This document shows positions 32,197 through 40,537 of a stretch of DNA of 64,000 nt, piece after piece. Made by a program: the position numbers and the translations under genes. How positions within the stretch are numbered: position 1 is the first letter of the stretch; each line of letters opens with the position of its first letter. Source of the DNA: Devosia limi DSM 17137 (GTDB lineage Bacteria; Pseudomonadota; Alphaproteobacteria; Rhizobiales; Devosiaceae); assembly GCF_900128975.1 (NCBI RefSeq), contig NZ_FQVC01000018.1, positions 1 through 64,000 on the forward strand. The letters are read 5' to 3'. The notes beneath the pieces are model-generated. The model searched no databases, was not told the DNA's origin, and worked only from the letters and a program-made list of their open reading frames with translations.

Positions 32197-33752
32197 ACGC
32201 CGCTGAAGTGATGATCGAGGCGGCCTCGCATCTGGAGACCCTGCCACTGATGCAGCTTTCGGGGTTGGGTAAGGCCTATGGTGCGGTCACGGTGCTGTCC
32301 GGGGTCGATCTCGACATTCGCTCGGGCGAAGTCCACGCCATTATCGGTGAGAACGGCGCCGGCAAATCGACCCTGATGCGATTGATTTCGGGCCATGTGA
32401 AGCCGAGCGCCGGCACAATTCGTTTGTCCGGGGAACTGGTCGAATTCCAAAATCCAGCGGCGGCCGAAAATGCTGGCATTGCCCTCGTGCACCAGGAAAT
32501 CCTGCTCGCTGATGGGCTGACTGTCGTGGAAAACCTGTTTCTCGGGCGCGAACTGACGCGCAATGGCGTCATTGATGATCGCGCGATGGAGCGTATCGCA
32601 GTGCAGCGCCTGGCCGATCTTGGATGCACGGCCTCGCCCCGGGCGCTGATCCGCAGCTTGCCTATCGCGCAGCGCCAGTTGGTGCAGATCGCCCGGGCCT
32701 TGCTCGAAGACCATAGGCTGGTGATTTTCGACGAGCCGACCGCCGTTTTGACCACGACGGAAGTGGACACACTTCTGGGCATCGTGCGCGGCTTGCGCGA
32801 TCAGGGCGCCGCAGTCCTTTATATCTCGCATCGCCTCAACGAGGTCGAAGCGCTGGCCGACCGCATCACGGTGCTGCGCGATGGCAAGATGATCGGCACC
32901 TATGATGCGGCAAACGTGACGCAGGAAGACATGGCGCGCCTGATGGTGGGCCGTGAGCTTTCCATGCTCTATCCGCCCAAGCGCGGTGTTTCGACAGCGG
33001 CGCCGGTGCTCGAAATCGAACATCTCAGTGTGCCGGGTTTCGTTGAGGATGCTTCGCTTGTCGCGCGGCCGGGCGAAGTGCTGGGCCTGGGCGGCATGAT
33101 CGGGGCGGGCCGAACCGAACTTTTCGAGGGTCTTCTTGGACTGCGCCCGGCAAAGGTGGGTGAGGTTCGGGTCAGCGGCAAGGCGGTGAGAATCCGCTCG
33201 GTGGCTGATGGCGTCGACGTGGGGATCGGCTATCTCACTGAGGATCGCAAGGGCAAGGGCCTCTTGTTGCGCGAGCGCCTCGCACCCAATCTCGTGCTCA
33301 CTGCGCTCTCCCGGCTATATCGCAAGCCCTATATCGAGCAATCGCTGGAGCAGCGCGAGCTGGACCGGGCGGTCGACGAATATGACATTCGAGTGCGCAG
33401 CAAGCGGCTCGAGGCCGGGCAGTTGTCCGGCGGCAATCAGCAAAAGCTGCTGCTGGCCAAGATCATGATGCTCGACCCAAAGGTCGTCATTATCGACGAG
33501 CCAACGCGCGGCATCGATATCGGCAACAAGAGCCAGATCTATTCCTTCATCGATGCCCTGATCCGCGCCGGCAAGGCGTGCATCGTCATCTCATCGGAAC
33601 TGCAAGAGCTTGTGGGCCTGTGCGACCGCATCTTGGTGATGCGCGCCGGCAGCATCGTGGCGGAGTTCGCGGGTAACGACATCACTGAAGAAGCCGTCGT
33701 TCTGGCGGCCACAAGCGGCGGACCAAACGCTGCGGCAGGAGGAAAACACTAA
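32193..33752 (+). CDS. Sugar ABC transporter ATPase with two domains (RbsA/MglA type)
   Basis: The 519-residue protein has two fused nucleotide-binding domains. The first has Walker A HAIIGENGAGKSTLMRL, a degenerate signature (SLPIAQRQLVQIARAL) and Walker B LVIFDEPTAVL. The second has a non-canonical Walker A (GMIGAGRTELFEG), signature LSGGNQQKLLLAK and Walker B VVIIDEPTRGID. This asymmetric pattern is normal for ribose/galactose-type importers. It powers the permease at 33753. Confidence 0.94.
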   Translation: MNAAEVMIEAASHLETLPLMQLSGLGKAYGAVTVLSGVDLDIRSGEVHAIIGENGAGKSTLMRLISGHVKPSAGTIRLSGELVEFQNPAAAENAGIALVHQEILLADGLTVVENLFLGRELTRNGVIDDRAMERIAVQRLADLGCTASPRALIRSLPIAQRQLVQIARALLEDHRLVIFDEPTAVLTTTEVDTLLGIVRGLRDQGAAVLYISHRLNEVEALADRITVLRDGKMIGTYDAANVTQEDMARLMVGRELSMLYPPKRGVSTAAPVLEIEHLSVPGFVEDASLVARPGEVLGLGGMIGAGRTELFEGLLGLRPAKVGEVRVSGKAVRIRSVADGVDVGIGYLTEDRKGKGLLLRERLAPNLVLTALSRLYRKPYIEQSLEQRELDRAVDEYDIRVRSKRLEAGQLSGGNQQKLLLAKIMMLDPKVVIIDEPTRGIDIGNKSQIYSFIDALIRAGKACIVISSELQELVGLCDRILVMRAGSIVAEFAGNDITEEAVVLAATSGGPNAAAGGKH

Positions 33753-34748
33753 ATGAGCGACATCACGGCGATGCCTGCGCGCGAGCCTTGGCTACAGCGC
33801 ATCAACTGGGTCGATATCGGACCTTTCATCGCGCTGGGCATCCTGGTCATTGTCGGGGTGCTGATAAATCCAGACTTCCTGTCGCCCACCAACATCGCCA
33901 ATGTGGTGACTCGGTCCGCCTTCATCGCCATTATCGCGGTCGGCGCGACCTTCGTCATTTCCTCGGGCGGGCTAGATCTTTCCGTCGGCGCGATGACAGC
34001 GTTCGTTACCGGGATCATGATCATGTTCATGAATGCCATGGTGCCCAGCCTTGGTGGCAATGCCATCATCGCTGGCATGGCGTTGGCGCTCTGCGTTGGT
34101 GCACTTTGCGGGCTATTCAACGGCCTGATCGTGACGGTTGGCAAGATCGAGCCCTTCATCGTCACACTCGGCACGATGGGCATTTTCCGAGCGCTCATTA
34201 CCTTCATGTCCGATGGGGGCAACATCCCCCTGGATCGCAGCCTGCGCGAGCCGTTCCGTCCGGTCTACTACGGCAGTTTTGCCGGCATCCCGATCCCAAT
34301 CCTTGTCTCCATCGCCGTGGCGTCGGTGGGCGCGTTCATTCTCTACAAGACCAAGTTTGGCCGCCGCTGCGCTGCAGTGGGAGCCAATGAGGAAGTGGCG
34401 CGCTTCTCGGGAATTTCGGTTGGTCGCATCCGCACTTTGGCCTTCGTCATCCAGGGCATCTGCGTCGCCATTGCCGCCATCTGCTATGTGCCGCGCCTTG
34501 GGGCAGCCACCCCGACTACGGGCCAGCTCTGGGAGCTTCAGGTGATCACTGCCGTGGTGATCGGGGGCACAGCTCTGCGCGGTGGCAAAGGGCGCATCTG
34601 GGGCACCGTGGCCGGGGCCGTCATCCTTGAGATGATCGCCAACCTCATGGTGCTGTCCAATTTTATCTCCGAATACCTCGTCGCTGCGGTGCAAGGCATC
34701 ATCATCATCATCGCCATGCTCGTGCAGAGGTTCTCCAAGCAGCCGTGA
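33753..34748 (+). CDS. Sugar ABC transporter permease (RbsC type)
   Basis: The 331-residue inner-membrane protein has 8-10 hydrophobic segments and family motifs FVISSGGLDLSVGAMTAFVT, GLFNGLIVTVGKIEPFIVTL, EVARFSGISVGRIRTLAFVI and VIGGTALRGGKGRIWGTVAG. It starts immediately after the ATPase stop (33752/33753). It forms the channel of the importer. Confidence 0.94.
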   Translation: MSDITAMPAREPWLQRINWVDIGPFIALGILVIVGVLINPDFLSPTNIANVVTRSAFIAIIAVGATFVISSGGLDLSVGAMTAFVTGIMIMFMNAMVPSLGGNAIIAGMALALCVGALCGLFNGLIVTVGKIEPFIVTLGTMGIFRALITFMSDGGNIPLDRSLREPFRPVYYGSFAGIPIPILVSIAVASVGAFILYKTKFGRRCAAVGANEEVARFSGISVGRIRTLAFVIQGICVAIAAICYVPRLGAATPTTGQLWELQVITAVVIGGTALRGGKGRIWGTVAGAVILEMIANLMVLSNFISEYLVAAVQGIIIIIAMLVQRFSKQP

Positions 34749-34803
34749 CCGGACCTCACGCCTTGCAAAAAACTTCAGGTCCATTTTCTGGGAGGAAACT
34801 ACA

Positions 34804-35751
34804 TTGAGAAGTAATCTATTAGCCTCGGCCGCGCTGACGACCATCCTGTTGGCCGTTCCTGCTGTCGCTCAGGAAACCAAGACCATTGCCGTCTCCGTTC
34901 CCGCGGCCACCCATGGTTGGACGGGCGGTGTGGTGTACCATGCGCAGAAGGCGGCTGAGGAAATCCAGGCCGCGTTTCCCAATATCAAGGTGGTGGTCAA
35001 GACCTCTCCGTCCGCGGCGGCACAGGTCAGCGCGCTCGAGGATTTGAGCGCTGCTGGGAACCTGGATGCTCTGGTCATCCTGCCGTTCTCGTCCGATGAA
35101 CTGACCGGGCCGGTTCAGTCGGTTGCCGATGCAGGCACCTTTATCACTGTCGTCGACCGGGGCCTGACCGATCCGGCAATTCAGGATCTTTACGTCGCCG
35201 GCGACAATATCGCCGTGGGTTCGACCACCGCCAAGTTCCTCGTGGACTCGCTGGGCGGCAAGGGGGACGTCGTTGTGCTGCGCGGTATTCCAACCGTCAT
35301 CGATGACGAACGTATCCAGGGGTTCCAGGAAGGCCTCGCGGGCAGCGATATCAATATCCTCGACATCCAGTACGCCAACTGGAACAGCGATGAGGCCTTC
35401 AGTCTCATGCAGGACTACCTCGCCAAATATCCGCATATCGACGCGGTCTGGGCCAATGACGACGACATGCTGCTCGGTGTTCTGGAAGCCATCCAGCAGT
35501 CGGGCCGCACCGAGATCAAGTATGCACTCGGCGGCAATGGCATGAAGGAAATCATCGAGAAAGTAATGGCGGGTGACCCCATGACCCCAATCGAGACTCC
35601 CTATCCACCGTCGATGATCAAAACAGCCATCTACATGACCGCTGCCCAGTTTAATGGTCAGGCCCCAGTTCGGGGCACGGTCAAGCTCGATGCACCGTTG
35701 ATCACCAAGGACAACGCGGCCGAATACTACTTCCCCGATTCCCCGTTCTGA
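34804..35751 (+). CDS. Sugar ABC transporter periplasmic binding protein (RbsB type)
   Basis: The 315-residue product starts at TTG 34804, with GGGAGG 8 bp upstream. Signal peptide LLASAALTTILLAVPAVAQ is followed by the two-domain type I binding fold: TIAVSVPAATHGWTGGVVYH, LDALVILPFSSDELTGPVQS, GDVVVLRGIPTVIDDERIQG and DAVWANDDDMLLGVLEAIQ. It binds a sugar, polyol or related compound. HGWTGGV in the binding loop differs from the D-ribose binder, so the substrate is open. A perfect palindrome follows its stop. Confidence 0.92.
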   Translation: MRSNLLASAALTTILLAVPAVAQETKTIAVSVPAATHGWTGGVVYHAQKAAEEIQAAFPNIKVVVKTSPSAAAQVSALEDLSAAGNLDALVILPFSSDELTGPVQSVADAGTFITVVDRGLTDPAIQDLYVAGDNIAVGSTTAKFLVDSLGGKGDVVVLRGIPTVIDDERIQGFQEGLAGSDINILDIQYANWNSDEAFSLMQDYLAKYPHIDAVWANDDDMLLGVLEAIQQSGRTEIKYALGGNGMKEIIEKVMAGDPMTPIETPYPPSMIKTAIYMTAAQFNGQAPVRGTVKLDAPLITKDNAAEYYFPDSPF

Positions 35752-35760
35752 TTGTTTATT

Positions 35761-35782
35761 GGACCGCGCCATGGCGCGGTCC
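35761..35782 (+). other. Intercistronic 22-bp perfect palindrome
   Basis: GGACCGCGCCA and TGGCGCGGTCC form a perfect hairpin 9 bp after the binding-protein stop. Such hairpins protect the abundant binding-protein message from 3' decay and lower read-through to the next gene. No T-run follows. Confidence 0.7.
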
Positions 35783-35811
35783 AGCCCCATTTGTTTGTTT
35801 GGAGACTGAGA

Positions 35812-36423
35812 ATGCCTGGCAAAAAAATCCTCATGTTGTGCGGTGAATTCACCGAGGAATACGAAATCTTTGTTTATCAGCAAGCGATGGAGGCCGTCGG
35901 CCACACCGTTCATGTCGTTTGCCCCGACAAGAAGGCCGGCGAGGTCATTGCTACTTCGCTGCACGATTTCGAAGGTCACCAGACCTATACCGAAAAGATG
36001 GGCCACTACGCCCTGATCAACAAAACCTTCAGTGAAGTGCGGCTGGACGAGTATCACGCCGTCTATGCAGCCGGTGGTCGTGGGCCGGAATATATCCGCA
36101 CCGACAAGCGGGTGCAGGCAATGGTTAGGCATTTCCACGAGACCAACAAGCCCATCTTCACCATCTGCCACGGCGTGCAAATCCTGATCGCAGTCGATGG
36201 CGTAGTGCGCGGCAAGAAGGTTGCTGCCTTGGGCGCTTGCGAGCCTGAAGTGACGCTGGCTGGCGGCACCTATATCGATCTTTCACCGACCGACGCCTAT
36301 GTCGATGGCACCATGGTTTCGGCCAAGGGCTGGACCGCGCTTGCCGCCTTCATCCGCGAATGCCTCAAGGTGCTTGGTACTGAAATCCGCCATAGCGACG
36401 ACGTCAACGAAAAGGCCGCATAA
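35812..36423 (+). CDS. DJ-1/PfpI family protein
   Basis: The 203-residue protein begins MPGKKILMLCGEFTEEYEIF and has the nucleophile elbow KPIFTICHGVQILIAVDGVV (Cys in ICHG) with Glu in the first strand region. Blocks AVYAAGGRGPEYIRTDKRVQ and GKKVAALGACEPEVTLAGG are typical of PfpI-like amidotransferase-fold proteins, whose members act as glyoxalases, deglycases or hydratases. GGAGAC precedes the ATG at 35812. As the last gene of the transport operon it may act on a reactive carbonyl from the imported compound. Confidence 0.88.
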   Translation: MPGKKILMLCGEFTEEYEIFVYQQAMEAVGHTVHVVCPDKKAGEVIATSLHDFEGHQTYTEKMGHYALINKTFSEVRLDEYHAVYAAGGRGPEYIRTDKRVQAMVRHFHETNKPIFTICHGVQILIAVDGVVRGKKVAALGACEPEVTLAGGTYIDLSPTDAYVDGTMVSAKGWTALAAFIRECLKVLGTEIRHSDDVNEKAA

Positions 36424-36517
36424 AGTAAACTGAAGGATCTGCGGCCGCCCAGTCGTATAGCCGCCTAGACGGACTTGGAGATTGGACGGCTCGACCAGAC
36501 ATAAGCCTCACGAACTG

Positions 36518-36942
36518 GCATCATGCGACAGGCTTCGGCTCCCTTCGCATGATGCTCCAACACTCCTGCGTTTGGAGCACTCTGCCATGCTTGTGGTCAA
36601 AGCTCCTGTAAATTCCTGTCAATCGGCGGACCGCCACTCTGTGTTTGATGGCCTTGACCAGCAGCGCCCAGATGATACGCACCATCTTGTTGGCCAGTGC
36701 GACCGTGACCAGCATGCGCGGCTTGCGAGCCATCATCTGCTCAAGCCATGAGCCTGCGGGTGCACCTTGCTTGCTCGCCCGCAAGACCACCGCACTGGAA
36801 TGATGAGAAGTCGCTGCAAGGTTCGCTCACCCATCTTGGCGATCGACCCCAGCTTTTGCTTGCCACCGCTCGAGACTTGGCGGGGCGCCAGACCCAACCA
36901 AGCCGCGAAGTCTCGGCCTTTTCTAAACGTCTCGGCTGGCAA
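36518..36942 (-). pseudogene. IS110/IS1111-family transposase remnant, C-terminal, frameshifted
   Basis: The minus strand encodes FRKGRDFAAWLGLAPRQVSS and GGKQKLGSIAKMGERTLQRL, the conserved C-terminal domain of IS110 transposases. A frameshift near 36,800 then leads to VLRASKQGAPAGSWLEQMMA and RKPRMLVTVALANKMVRIIW. The N-terminal DEDD half is missing. Downstream of the gene end is an 11-bp perfect inverted repeat (GCATCATGCGA, 36518-36528 with 36545-36555), which may be part of the element end. The rest of 36424-37043 holds no other gene. Confidence 0.85.
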
Positions 36943-37043
36943 TCCTGGGCCATGACGCGGCGAGACGATCTGCGGGCGACTATCCCCAAGATGGCTGAAT
37001 TTGTGATTTGAGGAGCAGGTTTTCTCGTGGTGATGATCGTTTC

Positions 37044-37883
37044 ATGTCGAAGATTGTACTTCTGGTTATCGCCTTGGTGGTCCTCGGTGGTGTGGCTGCC
37101 GCTTATTGGTCCTACCGTCAGGCCGTAGAAGAAACTGAACGTGCCGTGGCTGCTATTGTGGGGCGGGCGCAAACTCCCTTGGGCGCGTTCCAACCGTCGA
37201 TGGTTTCAGATTTGCCGGAAGTTGCGCAGCGCTACTTCAACCATGCGATCAAGCCCGGCACCCCGCTCCAGACCACCGTGCAACTCCAAATGGATGGCAA
37301 ATTCCTGCTCGGGGATCGTCAGGAATACCAGACCTATGACATGACGGCCTATCAGGTTCTGGCCCCGCCATCGGAATTCGTATGGGTGCCCTCGATGCGA
37401 TCAGGCTTGCTGCGCATTACAGGGTCTGATGCCCTGGTGGAGGGGGAGGGATGGACGCGCTTCTGGATCAATTCCCTGGTGCCAGTGGTGAACCAGGGGG
37501 CCTCCCCTGATTTGAACCGCTCGGCTTTGACGCGCGCTGCAATGGAGGCGATATGGGTCCCGGCGAGCCTGCTTCCCGAGAACGGAGCGGCGTGGGAGCA
37601 GACGGGCCCGAACACGGCGCGCGTGACCTTCTCCACGGGCGTCGAGCCCGTGGGCATCACGCTGGCAGTAGACGGAAAGGTTGTGGAGATTGTCTCGATG
37701 CGCTGGAGCAATGAGAACGCTGACAAGGTCTTCCGTCTGCAGCGGTTCGGAGGAGCAGTCGAAGCTGAAGCCAGCTTTGGCGGGTACACCATTCCCAGTC
37801 GGGTGAAGATGGGCAATCACTACGGGACTGAGAACTATCTCCCGTTTTTCCAGGTTGCGGTCACCGAGGCACAATACCTCTAG
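37044..37883 (+). CDS. DUF6544-like (DUF6920) exported protein
   Basis: The 279-residue product has an N-terminal membrane anchor (KIVLLVIALVVLGGVAAAYW). Next come LPEVAQRYFNHAIKPGTPLQ, PPSEFVWVPSMRSGLLRITG, a WVPASLLPENGAAWEQTGPN block and FGGYTIPSRVKMGNHYGTEN. These match the DUF6544/DUF6920 pattern (LPxPVQRYF; WxPxALLP). Function is unknown. The ATG at 37044 gives the cleanest anchor. The gene lies just past the IS110 remnant. Confidence 0.75.
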   Translation: MSKIVLLVIALVVLGGVAAAYWSYRQAVEETERAVAAIVGRAQTPLGAFQPSMVSDLPEVAQRYFNHAIKPGTPLQTTVQLQMDGKFLLGDRQEYQTYDMTAYQVLAPPSEFVWVPSMRSGLLRITGSDALVEGEGWTRFWINSLVPVVNQGASPDLNRSALTRAAMEAIWVPASLLPENGAAWEQTGPNTARVTFSTGVEPVGITLAVDGKVVEIVSMRWSNENADKVFRLQRFGGAVEAEASFGGYTIPSRVKMGNHYGTENYLPFFQVAVTEAQYL

Positions 37884-37913
37884 AGGCCACAAACCGGTGT
37901 GCCGCCAGACCGG

Positions 37914-38807
37914 TCAATGCGCCGACAGCGCCTCGGCCAGGAAATCGAACACCATGCGCACGCGGCGCGACGTGTTCAGTTCTCGATGGGTAGTCAACCA
38001 CAGCGGGAAGATGAACGGCGTATAGGAACCCTCTAGAACCCGGCAGACACCCGGAGTGCTATCACCCAAGAATTCAGGGACCATGCCGATGCCGCCGCCC
38101 GCCTTGAGCAGTTCCCAATGAACCAGATGGCTGTCGGACAGGATGGTGAGATTGCCACGTTCCACCGAAAGGCCGGCCCCCGCCAGCGCGCCAAGGTAGG
38201 TTTCAGGCGACCACAGGCTGATGAAATCGGCGTCTGCCAAGGTATGGGGCGTCAGAGGCTTCTCAAATCGCTCCAGATAAAGCTCCGAGGCATAGAGACG
38301 AGCGGTGACGTCGCTCATCTTGCGGGCAATCAGCTCCGGCTGGTCGGGACGGAAATTGCGGAGGGCAATGTCGGCCTCGCGCCGGCGCAGGTCCGAAGCG
38401 GTGTTCTTGGCGATAAGATCCACGGTGAGGCCGGCAGCGGCGCGCCGCAGTTTTGCGATCACCGGTGGCAGCAGATAGGCCGCGTCGATCTCGCTGGCAC
38501 TGACGGCAATGGTGCCTTCTAGCGCCTGTGCGCGGCCGGAGGCGCCTAGCGAGAAACGCCCAGCGGCCTCACCCATGGTTCGAACGTGTTCGAGCAGATC
38601 GAGGCCGCTGGGCGTGAGTTCCAGTCCGCGCCCCGTGCGTTCGAAGAGAACCACACCCAGTTCCTCCTGCAGCGCCTCGACCTGGCGCCCCAGCGTCGGC
38701 TGTGCCATGCCCAGCGCCCGGGCGGCAGCCGACAGGGAGCCTTCCTCCGCCGTGACGAGAAAAGCCCGGGCCCGATTCCAGTCGAATTTCACAGACCGCC
38801 AATCCAT
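37914..38807 (-). CDS. LysR-family transcriptional regulator
   Basis: The protein (297 residues from MDWRSVKFDWNRARAFLVTA) has a clear LysR winged helix (SLSAAARALGMAQPTLGRQV, EALQEELGVVLFERTGRGLE) and a C-terminal effector domain with ILSDSHLVHWELLKAGGGIG. An ATG four codons upstream (38819) is also possible. It is divergent from the quinone-oxidoreductase-like gene, and an imperfect ATGCATATGTGCAT dyad overlaps its start, so it most likely controls that neighbour. Confidence 0.9.
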   Translation of the reverse strand: MDWRSVKFDWNRARAFLVTAEEGSLSAAARALGMAQPTLGRQVEALQEELGVVLFERTGRGLELTPSGLDLLEHVRTMGEAAGRFSLGASGRAQALEGTIAVSASEIDAAYLLPPVIAKLRRAAAGLTVDLIAKNTASDLRRREADIALRNFRPDQPELIARKMSDVTARLYASELYLERFEKPLTPHTLADADFISLWSPETYLGALAGAGLSVERGNLTILSDSHLVHWELLKAGGGIGMVPEFLGDSTPGVCRVLEGSYTPFIFPLWLTTHRELNTSRRVRMVFDFLAEALSAH

Positions 38808-38917
38808 GCATATGTGCATATCGAAATGCAGGATTTAGTCAATTCTGCAGAGGCGTCCCCTGCCTTATCGTCCTGGTCATCGGCACCGCACTGGTGCGAG
38901 CCAAGAGGAGACAGAAG

Positions 38918-39922
38918 ATGAAAGCTGTAATTGCACCGGCCTATGGCGGCCCCGAAGTTCTGCGTGTCAAGGAGATCGATCGCCCCAAGGTCCAGGACAA
39001 ACAGATCCTGGTAAAAGTCTATGCCAGCGCCGTGACGCAGGCGGACGTGATGATGCGGACCGGCACTCCCTGGTTCGGACGCATTTTTCTGGGGCTGAGC
39101 AAGCCCAAGGCGGCCATTCCGGGCACCGCCTTTGCCGGTAAAGTCATCGGGGTAGGCCCCGGCGTGACGCGCTTTGCCGTCGGCGACGATGTCTTCGGCG
39201 AGACCGGTCTCGGCTTCCATGCCCATGCCCAGTTCCTCGCAGTGCCCGAGGATGGCGTCATCGAATACATCCCCGCGACCATGTCCTATCAGGAGGCCGC
39301 GCCGGTAGTCGACGGTACGTTGACGGTGCACCATTTCCTGACGCGCCTCGTGACCATCCGCCCGGACCAGAAGGTGCTGATCAATGGTGCGGCCGGTGGG
39401 CTGGGAACCTCGGCGGTGCAGTTGGCAAAACACCTGGGTGCCGAGGTTACGGCCGTCGCCAGCGGTCGCAACAGCGAGTTTCTGTCGCGCCTCGGCGCTG
39501 ACCATGTCATCGACTATGAGCGGGAAGACTTCAGCCACCGGCTGGGGGCCTATGACGTGATCTTCGATACGGTCGGCAAGGTACCCTTCGGCAAGGCCAA
39601 GCGGGCGCTCAAGCCGGGCGGTGTCTACCTGTCTCCGGTTTTGGGGCTGGGCCTGCTGCTGCAAATGCTCTGGACCGGCAAGTTCGGCCGCAGGAAGGCC
39701 AAGTTCTCCGCCACCGGATTGCTGCCGCATGCAGAACTGGGCAAGCGGTTGACCGAGGTTAAGACGCTTATCGAGGCGGGCGCGCTCCGCACGATCATAG
39801 ATCGGCACTTCGATCTGACAGAGATCGGCGAGGCGCATCGCTACGTCCAGGCTGGGCACAAGCGCGGCAATGTCGTGCTCGAAATCGTCCACGACGATCT
39901 CCAGGTCCTGGCGGCCGAGTAG
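38918..39922 (+). CDS. Zinc-independent alcohol dehydrogenase / quinone oxidoreductase family (MDR)
   Basis: The 334-residue MDR-superfamily enzyme starts MKAVIAPAYGGPEVLRVKEI after AAGAGGAG. The GroES-like half lacks the catalytic zinc ligands (TQADVMMRTGTPWFG), and the Rossmann half has VLINGAAGGLGTSAVQLAKH, the NADP-binding AAGGLG pattern of quinone oxidoreductases, and VIDYEREDFSHRLGAYDVIF. It probably reduces a quinone or enone with NADPH. The divergent LysR gene at 37914 likely regulates it. Confidence 0.9.
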   Translation: MKAVIAPAYGGPEVLRVKEIDRPKVQDKQILVKVYASAVTQADVMMRTGTPWFGRIFLGLSKPKAAIPGTAFAGKVIGVGPGVTRFAVGDDVFGETGLGFHAHAQFLAVPEDGVIEYIPATMSYQEAAPVVDGTLTVHHFLTRLVTIRPDQKVLINGAAGGLGTSAVQLAKHLGAEVTAVASGRNSEFLSRLGADHVIDYEREDFSHRLGAYDVIFDTVGKVPFGKAKRALKPGGVYLSPVLGLGLLLQMLWTGKFGRRKAKFSATGLLPHAELGKRLTEVKTLIEAGALRTIIDRHFDLTEIGEAHRYVQAGHKRGNVVLEIVHDDLQVLAAE

Positions 39923-40537
39923 GGCCGATCCTGCAATGCAGTGCACGCGGCTGGCCTCAACCGGTCAGCCTGGATGCGGTTCGCGTCTTGCTTCTGATGA
40001 CTTCAACGGGGCCTGCACTGCAGACGGCGGCAGGTTGAAGCTGAGCGGTATGTTGAGAACGCCGCCATTGTCACCTCGAGCGCGGCCGCGGCCAGGCAGC
40101 GGGCGCAAACGTGGGACTCGCGAAGAGGCTTTTGGTCGACCACGCGGTCTTCCTTGCCTTAGCAGTGACAAGGACACGGATGCGGTACCTTGTCTGCAGA
40201 CGTCAGTTAAATGCAAGTGCTATGAATAACCTGCTCAATTAAATCTCTGAAATTCCTGAAATAGAACTTTGTGTATTTGTAGTTATTGTTTCAATGTGTG
40301 AAATTACTGATAAATGCTTATTTATACTTTCTAGGCGCGGCGTCTTGGCTGATAAGCCGTAAGGTGTTCTCGACGCCGAAAGGGGGCGATTGCGTGCCTT
40401 TTGGTGCTGGAGTGGAACTTATTTTTCGGCCTGACAATAGGTTGGCGAGGAAAATTCTCCAGCCTGTCGTGCATTCCCCTATTCACAAGAGTGGCAAGTG
40501 CCATTAATGAACGTTAATAATTGGGGGGGGTGGCGCT
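39923..40537. other. Gene-less stretch with AT-rich upstream region of the autotransporter
   Basis: The left part (39923-40200) is GC-rich, with no gene I can support. From about 40205 to 40345 the sequence turns strongly AT-rich (AATTAAATCTCTGAAATTCC; TTGTGTATTTGTAGTTATTG), unlike the surroundings, followed by a roughly 190-bp leader. This may be the promoter and a binding region for a nucleoid or Ros/MucR-type protein. No clear -35/-10 pair was chosen. Confidence 0.4.
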
